Shown: piece by piece, positions 9,170-18,096 of the stretch | Position numbering within the stretch: the first letter of the stretch is position 1 | How the letters are laid out: each line of letters starts with the position of its first letter | DNA from: Roseibium sp. MMSF_3412 | GTDB taxonomy: Bacteria > Pseudomonadota > Alphaproteobacteria > Rhizobiales > Stappiaceae | NCBI RefSeq assembly: GCF_030733265.1 | Contig: NZ_JASHJI010000003.1 | Span: 1 to 64,000, forward strand | DNA: 64,000 nucleotides | Direction: 5' to 3' | Notes under the pieces: generated by a model | What the model was told of the DNA's origin: nothing | Seen by the model: only the letters and a program-made list of their open reading frames with translations | The model's database searches: none | Made by a program: the position numbers and the translations under genes

Positions 9170-11437
9170 TCAGAGAGCCACATCCGTTTCGGCGGCAAAC
9201 CGCTTCAAGACATCCCGGATGTTGTTGTCGTCGTGTCCCGGCTCGAGCCTTGGCAAAAGACGCGCGGAAAGGCGGCTGGTATCGAGCGTCCTCAGCATGG
9301 CCTTGACCGGTCCGAGAGCCGCCGGAGACATGGAAAGGTCACGATATCCGAGACCGATCAGTGCCATCGCCTCAAGCGGCCTGCCCGCAAGCTCTCCGCA
9401 AAGCGTGACCGGCACGTGGTGTTTGTTTGCGCTGTCCGCGATTGTTTTCAAGGCCCTGAGAAAAGCAACGTTCAGCGTGTCGAAGCGTTCCGCAACCCGT
9501 GTGTTGCCGCGATCGACCGCACAGAAGAACTGGAAGAGGTCATTGGACCCGACCGACACGAAGTCGACATAGGTCATCAGCTCGTCAAGCTGGAACAGGA
9601 GCGATGGAACCTCGACCATGACACCCAGACGAATGTTCTCCGGAACCGGGTGGTTGTGTCGGCGCAGGTGCTTGACCTCGCGATCGACAAGGGCGCGTGC
9701 CTGCAGAAACTCGTCGACTTCCGCGACCATGGGAAACATGAGCTTCAGATCACGACCGGCTGCTGCGTGCAGCAGCGCCCTGATTTGCGTCCGCAAGAGA
9801 CCCGGCCGATCAAGGCCGAGACGGAGCGCTCTCCAGCCCATGGCAGGGTTTTCTTCCTGAATGGATCTCAGGTAGGGCAGCACCTTGTCCCCGCCGATAT
9901 CGAGCGAGCGGAAGGTCACCGGCTTGCCGTCCGCCGCATCGAGGATCTGGCTGTATTGCGCCTGCTGCTCGTGCATGCGCGGAAAGGACGAGGCAACCAT
10001 AAACTGGAGCTCTGTTCGGAACAGGCCGACACCCGCTGCCCCCGACTCTTCCAGATGCGGCAGGTCGATCAGAAGACCGGCATTCATCTGCAGGGAAAAC
10101 TCGACCCCGTCCTTCGTGACGGAGGGTTTGCTGCGCAGCCTGCGGTACTGCGCCTGGCGCCGGGCCCTGAACCGGACCTTCTCCGCATAGGCATTTTCCA
10201 GATCGGCCGCCGGGCGCAGGTGAATTTCGCCCGTGTCTCCGTCAACGATAATCGCGTCTCCGGCGTCTGCAAGACTGACGATGTCGTCGACCAGGCCGAC
10301 CGTGGGTATTCCAAGCGCGCGCGCGACGATGGTCACGTGGCTTGTCGGCCCGCCTTCCTCGAGAACCAGTCCCCGGATCCGGTCGCGGCCATAGTCGAGC
10401 AATTCGGCCGCCCCCATGTTTCGGCCGACGATTATGGCGTCCTGCGGCAGTTCACCGATACCCGGACCATGCTCGCGGCCCATGAGTTCCCGGATCAGTC
10501 TGTGCGCGAGATCGTCCAGATCGTGGAGACGTTCCCGCAGATAGGGATCCGTCTGGCGCAGCATGCGCGCACGCGTGTCGCTTTGAACTTTTTCTACAGC
10601 GGCTTCCGCCGTCAGCCCGTTCTTGATCGCGTCTTCGATCTTGCGGATCCAGCCGCGGTCATAGGCAAACATCCGATAGGCTTCCAGCACCTCGCGGTGC
10701 TCACCCATCGCGGCGATCTCACCGCTCGCCAGGAGGTCGTCGATGGAGAGCCTGAGCCGGTTGATGGCGCCTTCCAGGCGCGCGGTTTCCTGATCGGTGT
10801 CCTCGGCGATCAGGTTGGTGACGACAACGCGGGGTTCATGAAGCACCACATGTCCGAGACCGACACCTTCCGACAGCCCGGCTCCGGTCGCGGTGATCGG
10901 CCGCGACAGATCCAGCCCGGTTGCTTCCTGCGCGATCGCTTCCAGCTCGCCGGCAGCCACCATTTCGGCAATGACCATCGCCGTCGTCTGAAGTGCCTCG
11001 ACCTCGTCCTCAAGATAGGTCCGGTGAGACTGGTTCTGGACGACAAGAACACCGAGTGTCCGGCCGGCGCGCAGGATGGGCACGCCGAGAAAGGAGTTGT
11101 AGGCTTCTTCGCCGGTTTCCGGCAGATAGGTAAATCCGGGATGGGCGCTGGCGTTCGGCAGGTTGAGCGGGCGCGCCTCGGCGGCAATCAGACCGACAAG
11201 GCCCTGGCCGACGCGAAGAGACGCATTGTGAACCGCCTCCCGGTTCAGACCTTCGGTCGCATAGAGCTCAAGCACGCCATCCGCACGGAGGATGTAAACC
11301 GAACACACTTCGGCAACGACGTTCGACGCAATCAGGACGACGATCTTGTCCAGTCGCTCTTGCGCCGTGATCGGTTCCGCCATGACTTCGCGGAGCCTGC
11401 GGAGCAAAAGGCGCGGTCCGGCTAGGTTGCTGCGCAT
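9170..11437 (-). CDS. ptsP: Nitrogen PTS enzyme I (EI-Ntr, PtsP)
   Basis: 755 residues. An N-terminal GAF domain (about residues 15-165) precedes the enzyme I part: the phospho-histidine domain with GGPTSHVTIVARALGIP (active histidine near 367), then a PEP-binding TIM-barrel with the LCGELAG cysteine near 679. EI-Ntr takes phosphate from PEP to NPr and EIIA-Ntr, a regulatory cascade for nitrogen, potassium and carbon state; the GAF domain senses glutamine or 2-oxoglutarate in studied homologues. It lies 70 bp downstream of lysC on the same strand, the common alphaproteobacterial order, and may be cotranscribed with it. Confidence 0.95.
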   Translation of the reverse strand: MRSNLAGPRLLLRRLREVMAEPITAQERLDKIVVLIASNVVAEVCSVYILRADGVLELYATEGLNREAVHNASLRVGQGLVGLIAAEARPLNLPNASAHPGFTYLPETGEEAYNSFLGVPILRAGRTLGVLVVQNQSHRTYLEDEVEALQTTAMVIAEMVAAGELEAIAQEATGLDLSRPITATGAGLSEGVGLGHVVLHEPRVVVTNLIAEDTDQETARLEGAINRLRLSIDDLLASGEIAAMGEHREVLEAYRMFAYDRGWIRKIEDAIKNGLTAEAAVEKVQSDTRARMLRQTDPYLRERLHDLDDLAHRLIRELMGREHGPGIGELPQDAIIVGRNMGAAELLDYGRDRIRGLVLEEGGPTSHVTIVARALGIPTVGLVDDIVSLADAGDAIIVDGDTGEIHLRPAADLENAYAEKVRFRARRQAQYRRLRSKPSVTKDGVEFSLQMNAGLLIDLPHLEESGAAGVGLFRTELQFMVASSFPRMHEQQAQYSQILDAADGKPVTFRSLDIGGDKVLPYLRSIQEENPAMGWRALRLGLDRPGLLRTQIRALLHAAAGRDLKLMFPMVAEVDEFLQARALVDREVKHLRRHNHPVPENIRLGVMVEVPSLLFQLDELMTYVDFVSVGSNDLFQFFCAVDRGNTRVAERFDTLNVAFLRALKTIADSANKHHVPVTLCGELAGRPLEAMALIGLGYRDLSMSPAALGPVKAMLRTLDTSRLSARLLPRLEPGHDDNNIRDVLKRFAAETDVAL

Positions 11438-11507
11438 TGCGCCCCCGTCTGATTTCCGCCTCAGGCGGCCGGCGGCCCCGCTCGTCCGGTTCCGCCCGCC
11501 GGTTATA

Positions 11508-12758
11508 CTATCCGTCTAACCCGTATAGCGAATGGAGAGTCCGGACCGCAAGTTCCGCATAGGCGGAATCGATCAGCACCGATATCTTGATTTCCGATGT
11601 GGTGATCGCCCTGATATTGATCCCCTTGGACGCAAGGCCACGGAAACACTGGGCGGCAACACCGGCATGAGAGCGCATGCCGATCCCGATCACCGAGACT
11701 TTCACAACATCGATCGCACCTTCCAGGTTCTGGAAACCGATCTCACCGCGATTGTCGTCCAGTACCTTCTTGGCGCGTTCGAAATCACCTTCCGGCACGG
11801 TAAAGGTTATGTCGGTGGTCTTGCCGTCAGGGGAAATGTTCTGAACGATCATGTCGACATTGATATGGGCGTCGGCGAGCGGCCCGAACACCGATTCCGC
11901 GACACCCGGCTTGTCGGCCACGTCACGCAGTGAGATCTGAGCTTCGTCCTTGGCATAGGCAATGCCGGTGACAACTTGCTGTTCCACGAGTTCATCCTCG
12001 TCGCAAATGAGAGTACCAATTGGAAGACCGTCCTTGTCGGCCTGCGGTGCATCCGGATCATCGAAACTGGAACGCACAAATGTCCTGACATTATGCACCA
12101 TCGCCATTTCGACGGAGCGAACCTGAAGAACCTTTGCACCGAGCGAGGCCATTTCCAGCATCTCTTCAAACGAGACGCGTTCAAGACGCTGTGCCTTGGG
12201 CACGATCCGGGGATCGGTCGTATAGACACCGTCCACATCCGTGTAGATATCGCACCGGTCGGCCTTGACGGCCGCAGCGATCGCGACCGCGCTCGTGTCC
12301 GATCCGCCCCGGCCGAGCGTGGCGATACGGTTGTCAGGCGAGATCCCCTGGAATCCGGCCATGACGGCAACCTGACCCTGCTCCAGCCTTTCGACCAGGA
12401 ACCCGGCATCAATCTCGCGGATGCGCGCCGCACCGTGATTTTCGTCCGTCTTGATCGGAACCTGCCAGCCCTGCCAGGAACGGGCGTTCACGCCCATGTC
12501 CTGAAGCACGATCGCAAGCAGACCGGATGTCACCTGTTCGCCTGAAGCAACAACGGCGTCGTATTCGCGCGCGTCGTGAAGCGGGGCGGCATCGCGGCAG
12601 TACTCAACCAGCTTGTTGGTCTGTCCGGCCATGGCTGAAACAACCACCGCGACCTCGTGTCCGGCTTCCACTTCCCTTTTCACATGGCGGGCCACATTTC
12701 GGATGCGATCGAGATCGGCAACCGAAGTCCCCCCAAATTTTAAAACCAGTCGGGCCAT
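11508..12758 (-). CDS. lysC: Aspartate kinase
   Basis: 416 residues from ATG 12758, giving the family-typical start MARLVLKFGGTSVA. An in-frame TTG five codons upstream is less likely. The kinase domain carries KFGGTSVA and the GRGGSDTSA nucleotide/aspartate motif (about 140-155). The C-terminal half is a pair of ACT domains that bind lysine and/or threonine for feedback control. The enzyme makes aspartyl phosphate, the entry to lysine, methionine and threonine and to diaminopimelate for the wall. It is divergent from ubiG with 199 bp between them. Confidence 0.95.
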   Translation of the reverse strand: MARLVLKFGGTSVADLDRIRNVARHVKREVEAGHEVAVVVSAMAGQTNKLVEYCRDAAPLHDAREYDAVVASGEQVTSGLLAIVLQDMGVNARSWQGWQVPIKTDENHGAARIREIDAGFLVERLEQGQVAVMAGFQGISPDNRIATLGRGGSDTSAVAIAAAVKADRCDIYTDVDGVYTTDPRIVPKAQRLERVSFEEMLEMASLGAKVLQVRSVEMAMVHNVRTFVRSSFDDPDAPQADKDGLPIGTLICDEDELVEQQVVTGIAYAKDEAQISLRDVADKPGVAESVFGPLADAHINVDMIVQNISPDGKTTDITFTVPEGDFERAKKVLDDNRGEIGFQNLEGAIDVVKVSVIGIGMRSHAGVAAQCFRGLASKGINIRAITTSEIKISVLIDSAYAELAVRTLHSLYGLDG

Positions 12759-12957
12759 ACCACTCGTATTCAATCTAGTCTGTCATGAAGCGCGAAACGC
12801 TCCGGATGGATCGGCGCATGCATACAGTCTGTGCCGCCGCGCTGCAACTCCGTGCCACCTGCGCTCACTTGACAAATGGTCAAGGACGCTGAACGACAGC
12901 TAAACTATGTACGATGTTGAAGACGGTGTGACTTCGCCGGGAAAAAGGATTTGTCCA

Positions 12958-13716
12958 ATGTCAGTCAAGGCTCAACAGACCGCGGGTACCATCGACGAAA
13001 GTGAAGTCGCCAGGTTTTCCGCAATGGCCGATCAATGGTGGGATCCGACCGGGAAGTTCAAACCGCTGCACAAGTTCAACCCCGTCCGCCTTGCCTATAT
13101 CAAGCAGGAGGTGTGCCGCAAATTCGGCCGCGATCCCAGGGCCGCCGACGCTTTCAAGGGGCTGAGATTTCTGGATATCGGTTGCGGCGGCGGCCTTTTG
13201 AGCGAACCGATGGCGCGGCTCGGCGCCGACGTGGTTGGGGCGGACCCCTCCGAGACCAACATCAAGATTGCCAAGCTGCACATGGAAAGCTCCGGCCTCA
13301 AGATCGACTACCGGGCACAAACCGCTGAAGAACTCGCTGCGGCAGGAGAGACATTCGATGTCATCCTCAATATGGAAGTGGTCGAACACGTCGCCGATGT
13401 CCCGCTGTTTCTCCAGGCAACCGGAAGCATGGTCCGGCCGGGCGGCATGATGTTCGTTGCGACCATCAACCGCACGCTGAAAGCCTATGCCCTTGCGATT
13501 GTCGGCGCGGAATACGTGCTGCGCTGGCTGCCCAAGGGAACCCATTCCTATGAAAAACTGGTGAAACCGTCAGAGATCGAGGGCCCCTTGGGCTCCGAAG
13601 GGCTCACGATCACGGACCGGTCGGGCGTGAGCTACAACCCTCTGACCGATGCCTGGGTCAAGTCCCGTGACATGGATGTCAACTACATGCTGCTCGCCGA
13701 AAGACCGGATGACTGA
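12958..13716 (+). CDS. ubiG: Ubiquinone biosynthesis O-methyltransferase UbiG
   Basis: 252 residues. A class I SAM methyltransferase with [25 protein letters not shown] at about residues 65-90, and the family N-terminus ([26 protein letters not shown]), which is diagnostic for UbiG. It performs the two O-methylations of the ubiquinone ring. ATG 12958 has AAAAAGGA just upstream and is preferred over an in-frame start at 12907. Its TGA overlaps the ATG of the next gene (TGATG), so the following hydrolase is translationally coupled. Confidence 0.95.
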   Translation: MSVKAQQTAGTIDESEVARFSAMADQWWDPTGKFKPLHKFNPVRLAYIKQEVCRKFGRDPRAADAFKGLRFLDIGCGGGLLSEPMARLGADVVGADPSETNIKIAKLHMESSGLKIDYRAQTAEELAAAGETFDVILNMEVVEHVADVPLFLQATGSMVRPGGMMFVATINRTLKAYALAIVGAEYVLRWLPKGTHSYEKLVKPSEIEGPLGSEGLTITDRSGVSYNPLTDAWVKSRDMDVNYMLLAERPDD

Positions 13717-14408
13717 TGAGCGCACTTCCCCTGGTCTTCATACCCGGTCTGCTGTGCACGGAAACACTCTATGCACCTCAGATCACCGCGTTTTCGGATC
13801 GCCCGATCCTTGTGGCAGACAATCGTTCGGATGACACGATCGGTGCAATTGCAGCCCGTCTCCTGAAAGACGCTCCAGAGCGCTTTTCGCTCATCGGGCT
13901 TTCCATGGGCGGCTACATCGCTTTCGAGGTCATGCGGCGCGCGCCAGAACGCGTCGACAGGCTCGCGCTCTTGAACACGTCGGCGCAGGCGGTCTCAGAA
14001 GAACGCCGGGAACAAAGACAGGTCCTGACCGGGCTTGCCCAAAAAAACCACTTCCACAAGATTCCAGATCTCTTCTTTCCCGGTTTCGTGCACGAGAACA
14101 ACGAAACCAGCGAACACCTCAGGTCGATCGTTCACGGGATGGCGGCCGAGACCGGCCGCGATGCCTTTATCCGTCAGCAGAACGCCAACGCGGCACGCAT
14201 GGACTCGCGTCCCTCTCTGTCTCACATCAGTTGCCCCACCTTCGTGCTCTCCGGGGATGGTGACCGTCTGATCGCACCGGATCTTTCGGTTGAGATCCAT
14301 CAACTTGTTGCAGGCAGCGAACTTGCCATTCTCGAAGAATGCGGGCATCTCTCGACCCTCGAGCAACCGGAACATGTCACCGCGAAGTTGCGTGCGTTTC
14401 TTGCCTAG
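13716..14408 (+). CDS. Alpha/beta hydrolase of unknown substrate
   Basis: 230 residues with an alpha/beta hydrolase fold: oxyanion region FIPGLLCTE near the start, nucleophile elbow GLSMGG (serine near residue 64), acid in SGDGDRLIAP and the histidine in CGHLSTLEQPEHV. All triad positions are present. It is coupled to ubiG by a one-base overlap, which may be operon economy rather than a ubiquinone role. The stop codon is directly abutted by repeat copy B, whose outer inverted repeat starts at the last base of the TAG. The substrate cannot be told from sequence. Confidence 0.85.
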   Translation: MSALPLVFIPGLLCTETLYAPQITAFSDRPILVADNRSDDTIGAIAARLLKDAPERFSLIGLSMGGYIAFEVMRRAPERVDRLALLNTSAQAVSEERREQRQVLTGLAQKNHFHKIPDLFFPGFVHENNETSEHLRSIVHGMAAETGRDAFIRQQNANAARMDSRPSLSHISCPTFVLSGDGDRLIAPDLSVEIHQLVAGSELAILEECGHLSTLEQPEHVTAKLRAFLA

Positions 14409-14585
14409 GTGATGGACCCATAAATGAGGCGGAAATGGCTTGAGGCGGATTGCTTCTCCTCAAGGAGCGGAAGCGCTGGAAATGTGGTTCATTTTCAAGC
14501 CTTTCGCAACGCGGAGGAGGCGCAAGCCGGTCAAATCCGAAGGACATGGAAATGGCATTTCAGTCTCATTTACGGGTCCATCACC
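14408..14585. repeat. Dispersed repeat with terminal inverted repeats, copy B (short form)
   Basis: 178 bp bounded by 21-nt inverted ends (14408-14428 and 14565-14585, one mismatch) containing GGACCCATAAATGAG; the symmetry continues imperfectly inwards for about 10 more bases. Its interior matches copy A at 5505-5769 nearly base for base, but lacks 86 bp found there. The left end coincides with the final base of the upstream hydrolase stop codon, so the folded element may also serve as its transcription terminator. No protein is encoded, and no clear target duplication was seen. Confidence 0.8.
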
Positions 14586-14810
14586 AAAGGCAAACCGGAG
14601 CGCTTTGCGCAAAAATCTGCGACCGGATGGCGCAGGGATTATTGATCCCTGTCAAAGATCCGAATTGCGGGCCAGGTAGAGTTGCCTCACGCTGGTCCGG
14701 TATCTCCGGCTGACCTGGCGCGCGGCAAACCGCCGGCGACGCCGGACAGACTGGATCGCAGCACTGTTTCGAGCCACCGGCCCGAAAGACAGACAAGCGG
14801 AGGATCTCCA
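14586..14810. other. Non-coding stretch upstream of the phasin-like gene
   Basis: No gene recognised. It should hold the promoter of the phasin-like gene, but I see no clear consensus boxes. GCGGAGGA at 14798-14805 is the ribosome-binding site for the ATG at 14811. Confidence 0.4.
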
Positions 14811-15323
14811 ATGGCAGGCAAACGCAATCCGGACGTATTCGACTTCACAGCGCTCAAGTTCGAATGGCCCATGCCCTCATTCACCAACTGGTCGCTTGCC
14901 GAGCGGGAGGACAGGATCGAGGCAAAGACCGTTGCCGGTTTCCAGAAAATGGGAACCGCGATGTGGTCTCACGCCGAAAAGGCGTTCGACGAGCACATGG
15001 AATTCGTCAGCCATCGGCTCCACGAGGATTTCGAGTGCGCAAAATCCCTGACGCAATGTGTCGCCCCGGAACAGACGCTCGCGACCCTGCAGAACTTTTA
15101 CTCGAAGATGGCAACCGAGTATCAGGAGCATTTCGAGCAGCAGGCCGCACTGTTCCGGGACAGCTTCTCGCAAGGTGCGGCTGCGGTCGAGGAACTCAAT
15201 GAAGCGGCCATGGAAAATGTCGGAGAACTCGGCAAAGCGGCCGAAGAAACGCTTGCAGACCTGAAACCGGCCCGGGCCAGCACGCAGCCGCGCGCCGCGG
15301 CGGCGGCAAAACCCAAAAAGTAA
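14811..15323 (+). CDS. Phasin family protein (probable)
   Basis: 170 residues, mostly alpha-helical and amphipathic, with a segment (NFYSKMATEYQEHFEQQAALF and following) like the phasin domain, and a C-terminal lysine/alanine/proline-rich tail ending AAAKPKK. Phasins coat polyhydroxyalkanoate granules and control their size. Length and composition fit the family, but the call rests on general resemblance. ATG 14811 has a good GGAGGA site; the open frame extends upstream without support. The presence of mcd elsewhere in the window agrees with a polyhydroxybutyrate-using lifestyle. Confidence 0.65.
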   Translation: MAGKRNPDVFDFTALKFEWPMPSFTNWSLAEREDRIEAKTVAGFQKMGTAMWSHAEKAFDEHMEFVSHRLHEDFECAKSLTQCVAPEQTLATLQNFYSKMATEYQEHFEQQAALFRDSFSQGAAAVEELNEAAMENVGELGKAAEETLADLKPARASTQPRAAAAAKPKK

Positions 15324-15340
15324 AACCGGACAAAGACCCG

Positions 15341-15369
15341 TTCGGCGGCAAATCCCAACTGCCGCCGAA
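15341..15369. terminator. Hairpin between convergent genes (possible terminator)
   Basis: A perfect 10-bp stem (TTCGGCGGCA 15341-15350 with TGCCGCCGAA 15360-15369) and a 9-nt loop lie between the phasin-like gene and the convergent DUF1178 gene. There is no T tract on either side, so intrinsic termination is uncertain. Confidence 0.5.
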
Positions 15370-15380
15370 GGGGCGCACAA

Positions 15381-15899
15381 TCAGTTCTTGTCTTCGGGAA
15401 GCTCGGGCAAAGGCATCACGGAGATGCCTTCCTCGATAAGGTCGACGGCATCTTTTGGCGTCGTCTCGCCGTAGATGCTCCGTTCCTCGGCTTCGCCGTA
15501 GTGGATCTTTCTTGCCTCATCGGCAAACCCGGTTCCGACATTTTCCGAATTCTCGATGATCCGGGCACGCGCCTGTCTGAAAGCCTCGACAAGTTCCTTT
15601 TGCCGGACATCCCCGGGGAGCAGAGCGGACGGTTGAAGCGGTGTGTCTACCGATTTCGGTGTGGGCGGAGTGGCGGGTTCCGGAAGGTCCTGCGGTTGAA
15701 CAGGCGGAGCAAGTCCGCGCGCTTCCTTGCTGCGTGCCGTCGACACGGCGGGGGCCATGAGCCCCTTTTCAACCTTGGCTGATCCGCAAACAGGGCAAGT
15801 CACGAGGTGCCGTGCACGCTGGGAATCGAAATCATCGGAGTTCCGGAACCAGCCTTCAAAGCCGTGCTTGGCATCGCAAACGAGCGTATATTTGATCAA
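15381..15899 (-). CDS. DUF1178 family protein
   Basis: 172 residues. The N-terminus (IKYTLVCDAKHGFEGWFRNS) and the CPVCGSAKVEKGLMAP motif are the DUF1178 signature; the CxxC suggests a half zinc-ribbon. The middle is proline-rich and the end is helical and acidic. The function is unknown. I place the start at TTG 15899: it makes a four-base overlap (TTGA) with the stop of the upstream amidase gene, has GGGGGGAG before it, and gives the family-typical N-terminus. A longer ATG start at 15935 would lie inside the amidase gene. Confidence 0.85.
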   Translation of the reverse strand: MIKYTLVCDAKHGFEGWFRNSDDFDSQRARHLVTCPVCGSAKVEKGLMAPAVSTARSKEARGLAPPVQPQDLPEPATPPTPKSVDTPLQPSALLPGDVRQKELVEAFRQARARIIENSENVGTGFADEARKIHYGEAEERSIYGETTPKDAVDLIEEGISVMPLPELPEDKN

Positions 15900-16750
15900 G
15901 CCGGCTCCCCCCTCACAGCCTCGGTCATGCGGCAATCGAATTCGCGTTCGTTGGCGATCGCCGGAATGCGCGCGCGCGCCCTGGCAACTTTTCCCAGATC
16001 TATTTCGGCGACCACATGGCCCGGTGTGTCATTGTCCAGCTCGGCGACGACACCGCCCCAAGGATCGACAATCAGACTGTGACCGAACGTTTCCCTCTCG
16101 TCCTCGTGCCGGCCGCCCTGGGCGGCCGAAATGACGTAGGCGCCGTTTTCGATTGCCCGGGCGCGCTGTAGCACATGCCAGTGAGCTTGACCAGTTTGCC
16201 GGGTAAACGCTGCCGGCGCCGTCAGGATCTCCGCACCCAGACGCGCCTGAGCCCGGAAAAGCGCGGGGAAGCGAACATCGTAACAGATGGCCATTCCGAG
16301 CTTGCCGAAGGGCAGATCAACGACCGGAACCTTTTCGCCGGGCCGGTATGTGGAAGATTCCCGCCAGCTCTCTCCACCGGGCAGGTCGACATCGAACATG
16401 TGGATCTTGTCATAGGTTTCAACGATCGCACCGCCAGGCGCGATCAGGACCGCCCGGTTCGCGGCCTTGCCTCCGTCCAGAAGCACCGCAACCGATCCGA
16501 CATGGAGGAAGATGCCGAGTTCGGCGCATATTCTGCGGGCCATCGCAACGAATGGATCCCGTTCCAGAACATCGATGCGTGCGGCCAGTTCTTCACGGCT
16601 TCGCACCAGAACATTCGACATCTCGGGCGTCTGAACGAATGTGGCTCCATCAGCGGCAGCCGCCCTGATCAGTTCTTCCGCGCGCGCCGTGTTTTCCGAA
16701 ATGTCCTTGCCACTTCGAAGCTGGATACAGGCTGCAACAAAAACGGTCAT
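15896..16750 (-). CDS. Carbon-nitrogen hydrolase, Nit1/Nit2-like (deaminated glutathione amidase-like)
   Basis: 284 residues of the nitrilase superfamily. The Glu-Lys-Cys catalytic triad is visible: E in VQTPEMSN (about 43), K in TYDKIHMFDVDLPGG (about 114) and C in MAICYDVRFPALFR (about 149). The region around the cysteine and YDKIHMFD are typical of the Nit group, which repairs deaminated glutathione; omega-amidase is an alternative. It sits between a glutaredoxin gene and a DUF1178 gene, a conserved alphaproteobacterial trio. The glutaredoxin neighbour fits a glutathione role. Confidence 0.88.
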   Translation of the reverse strand: MTVFVAACIQLRSGKDISENTARAEELIRAAAADGATFVQTPEMSNVLVRSREELAARIDVLERDPFVAMARRICAELGIFLHVGSVAVLLDGGKAANRAVLIAPGGAIVETYDKIHMFDVDLPGGESWRESSTYRPGEKVPVVDLPFGKLGMAICYDVRFPALFRAQARLGAEILTAPAAFTRQTGQAHWHVLQRARAIENGAYVISAAQGGRHEDERETFGHSLIVDPWGGVVAELDNDTPGHVVAEIDLGKVARARARIPAIANEREFDCRMTEAVRGEPA

Positions 16751-16797
16751 GCGTTCGCTTCATCCGGAAGTACAGAATTCCTTGCCGGGGTACTTAA

Positions 16798-17055
16798 TCA
16801 GGAAGCGAGCAAAGCGTCCAGTTTGCCGGAATGTTCCAGGTCGTGCAGATCGTCGCAACCGCCGACATGGGTCTGACCGACGAAAATCTGCGGAAAGGTC
16901 GAACGGCCGTTCGCCTTCTGAATCATCTGCTTGCGCAGGCCGCCGTCAAAGGTCGCGTCATACTCGGTATAATCGACGCCCTTCTTGTCGAGCAGACGCT
17001 TTGCAGCAGTACAGAATCCGCAAAGCTGGCGCGTATAAATTTCCACCTTGGCCAT
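16798..17055 (-). CDS. grxC: Glutaredoxin (GrxC type)
   Basis: 85 residues, a complete small glutaredoxin. The redox site is CGFC (residues 12-15) instead of the common CPYC. The cis-proline (TFPQIFV) and the glutathione-binding GGCDDLHDLE are present. It reduces disulfides and mixed disulfides with glutathione. It lies 47 bp upstream of the Nit2-like gene on the same strand, and comF precedes it. Confidence 0.93.
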   Translation of the reverse strand: MAKVEIYTRQLCGFCTAAKRLLDKKGVDYTEYDATFDGGLRKQMIQKANGRSTFPQIFVGQTHVGGCDDLHDLEHSGKLDALLAS

Positions 17056-17162
17056 ATCGTTGTCCCATAATCTGTGGCATCGCCGCCGAAACCGGCAGCG
17101 CCAATCGAAGTCGGGCGATATATGCGTGCAGTTTGAAGAAACACAAGACGCAAAGCGCTGTC

Positions 17163-17948
17163 TCAGGGATGGATTTCACCGGCCGCATCGCTTTGGGACG
17201 GATCGGCCAACGCGAATGTAAGAATATCGACCGACGCCGCACCACCCCCAAGAAGGGTTTTCGTGCACGCGGCGATCGTCGAGCCGGTGGTGATCACATC
17301 ATCAATCAAAACAACGTGACGACCCTCCAGGCGATCCAGCCTGGTTTTGTCGACGCTGAACGCCGACCGGACATTCTTCTGCCGCTCCTTGGCCGACAGG
17401 CCAACCTGCCGCCGGGTCCGTTTCTGCCGTTTCAGGATGTCCGGCTCGTAGGAGCCGCCGCATTCCTTCGCAATGACCTGCGCCAGCGCGCCCGCCTGAT
17501 TGAACCGGCGGGAGATCATTCGACCCCAGTGCAGCGGGACCGGAACGATCAGGCAGTCGGGCCCCAGGAATTCGCGTCCGGCATTGCTCATCCATTTTCC
17601 CATGGGACGTGCAAGCTCCCGCCGGCCGCCGAACTTGAATGCAAGCACGAGCCGCTGCGCCGAACCTTCGTAAAAAGCGACGGACCGCAACCGGTCAAAG
17701 ACCGGCGGAGAGGCAATCGCCCGCGGGCTCCAGGTCTCTTCGCCGACATCATAGGCAAAGGGTGTCCCCAACCTGTGGCAAACCGGCTTTTCGATAAAAG
17801 CCATGCCATGCCAGCAGACAGGACACAGACCGTCGTCTGAACCCACCCGTCGATCGCAACAAAGACACCGGAGCGGCAGCAAGGCATTCAACGCTCCCTT
17901 GAGAGCGCCCGACGAAACGCTCGACAATTGTTCTCGAATGGAAATCAC
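17163..17948 (-). CDS. comF: ComF family phosphoribosyltransferase-like protein
   Basis: 261 residues from GTG 17948, which has GGGGG nine bases upstream; in-frame TTG codons up to 17972 are alternatives. An N-terminal four-cysteine zinc site (CLCC and CPVC) precedes the phosphoribosyltransferase domain with the PRPP motif VVLIDDVITTGSTI near residue 215. ComF proteins support DNA uptake in competent bacteria by acting on the inner side of the membrane; in alphaproteobacteria the role is mostly untested. It is divergent from the methyltransferase gene at 18097. Confidence 0.9.
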   Translation of the reverse strand: MISIREQLSSVSSGALKGALNALLPLRCLCCDRRVGSDDGLCPVCWHGMAFIEKPVCHRLGTPFAYDVGEETWSPRAIASPPVFDRLRSVAFYEGSAQRLVLAFKFGGRRELARPMGKWMSNAGREFLGPDCLIVPVPLHWGRMISRRFNQAGALAQVIAKECGGSYEPDILKRQKRTRRQVGLSAKERQKNVRSAFSVDKTRLDRLEGRHVVLIDDVITTGSTIAACTKTLLGGGAASVDILTFALADPSQSDAAGEIHP

Positions 17949-18096
17949 GTGATCAGCCCCCAAGTGCAACAAGCACGAAAGGCAACTTATAATTGATGAG
18001 ACTCGATTTGAACTGTTTTTTCAAAAGTCGGAACTTTGACCTCCAAACGCAGATGTCCTAAGTGACGGATCTAAACCACCATCGACCGGACCCGAC

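Noticed and set aside
9233..11425. 730-codon open frame on the plus strand opposite ptsP
   Set aside because: Shadow of ptsP, rich in R, Q, H and D as usual for antisense of GC-rich genes; no ribosome-binding site.
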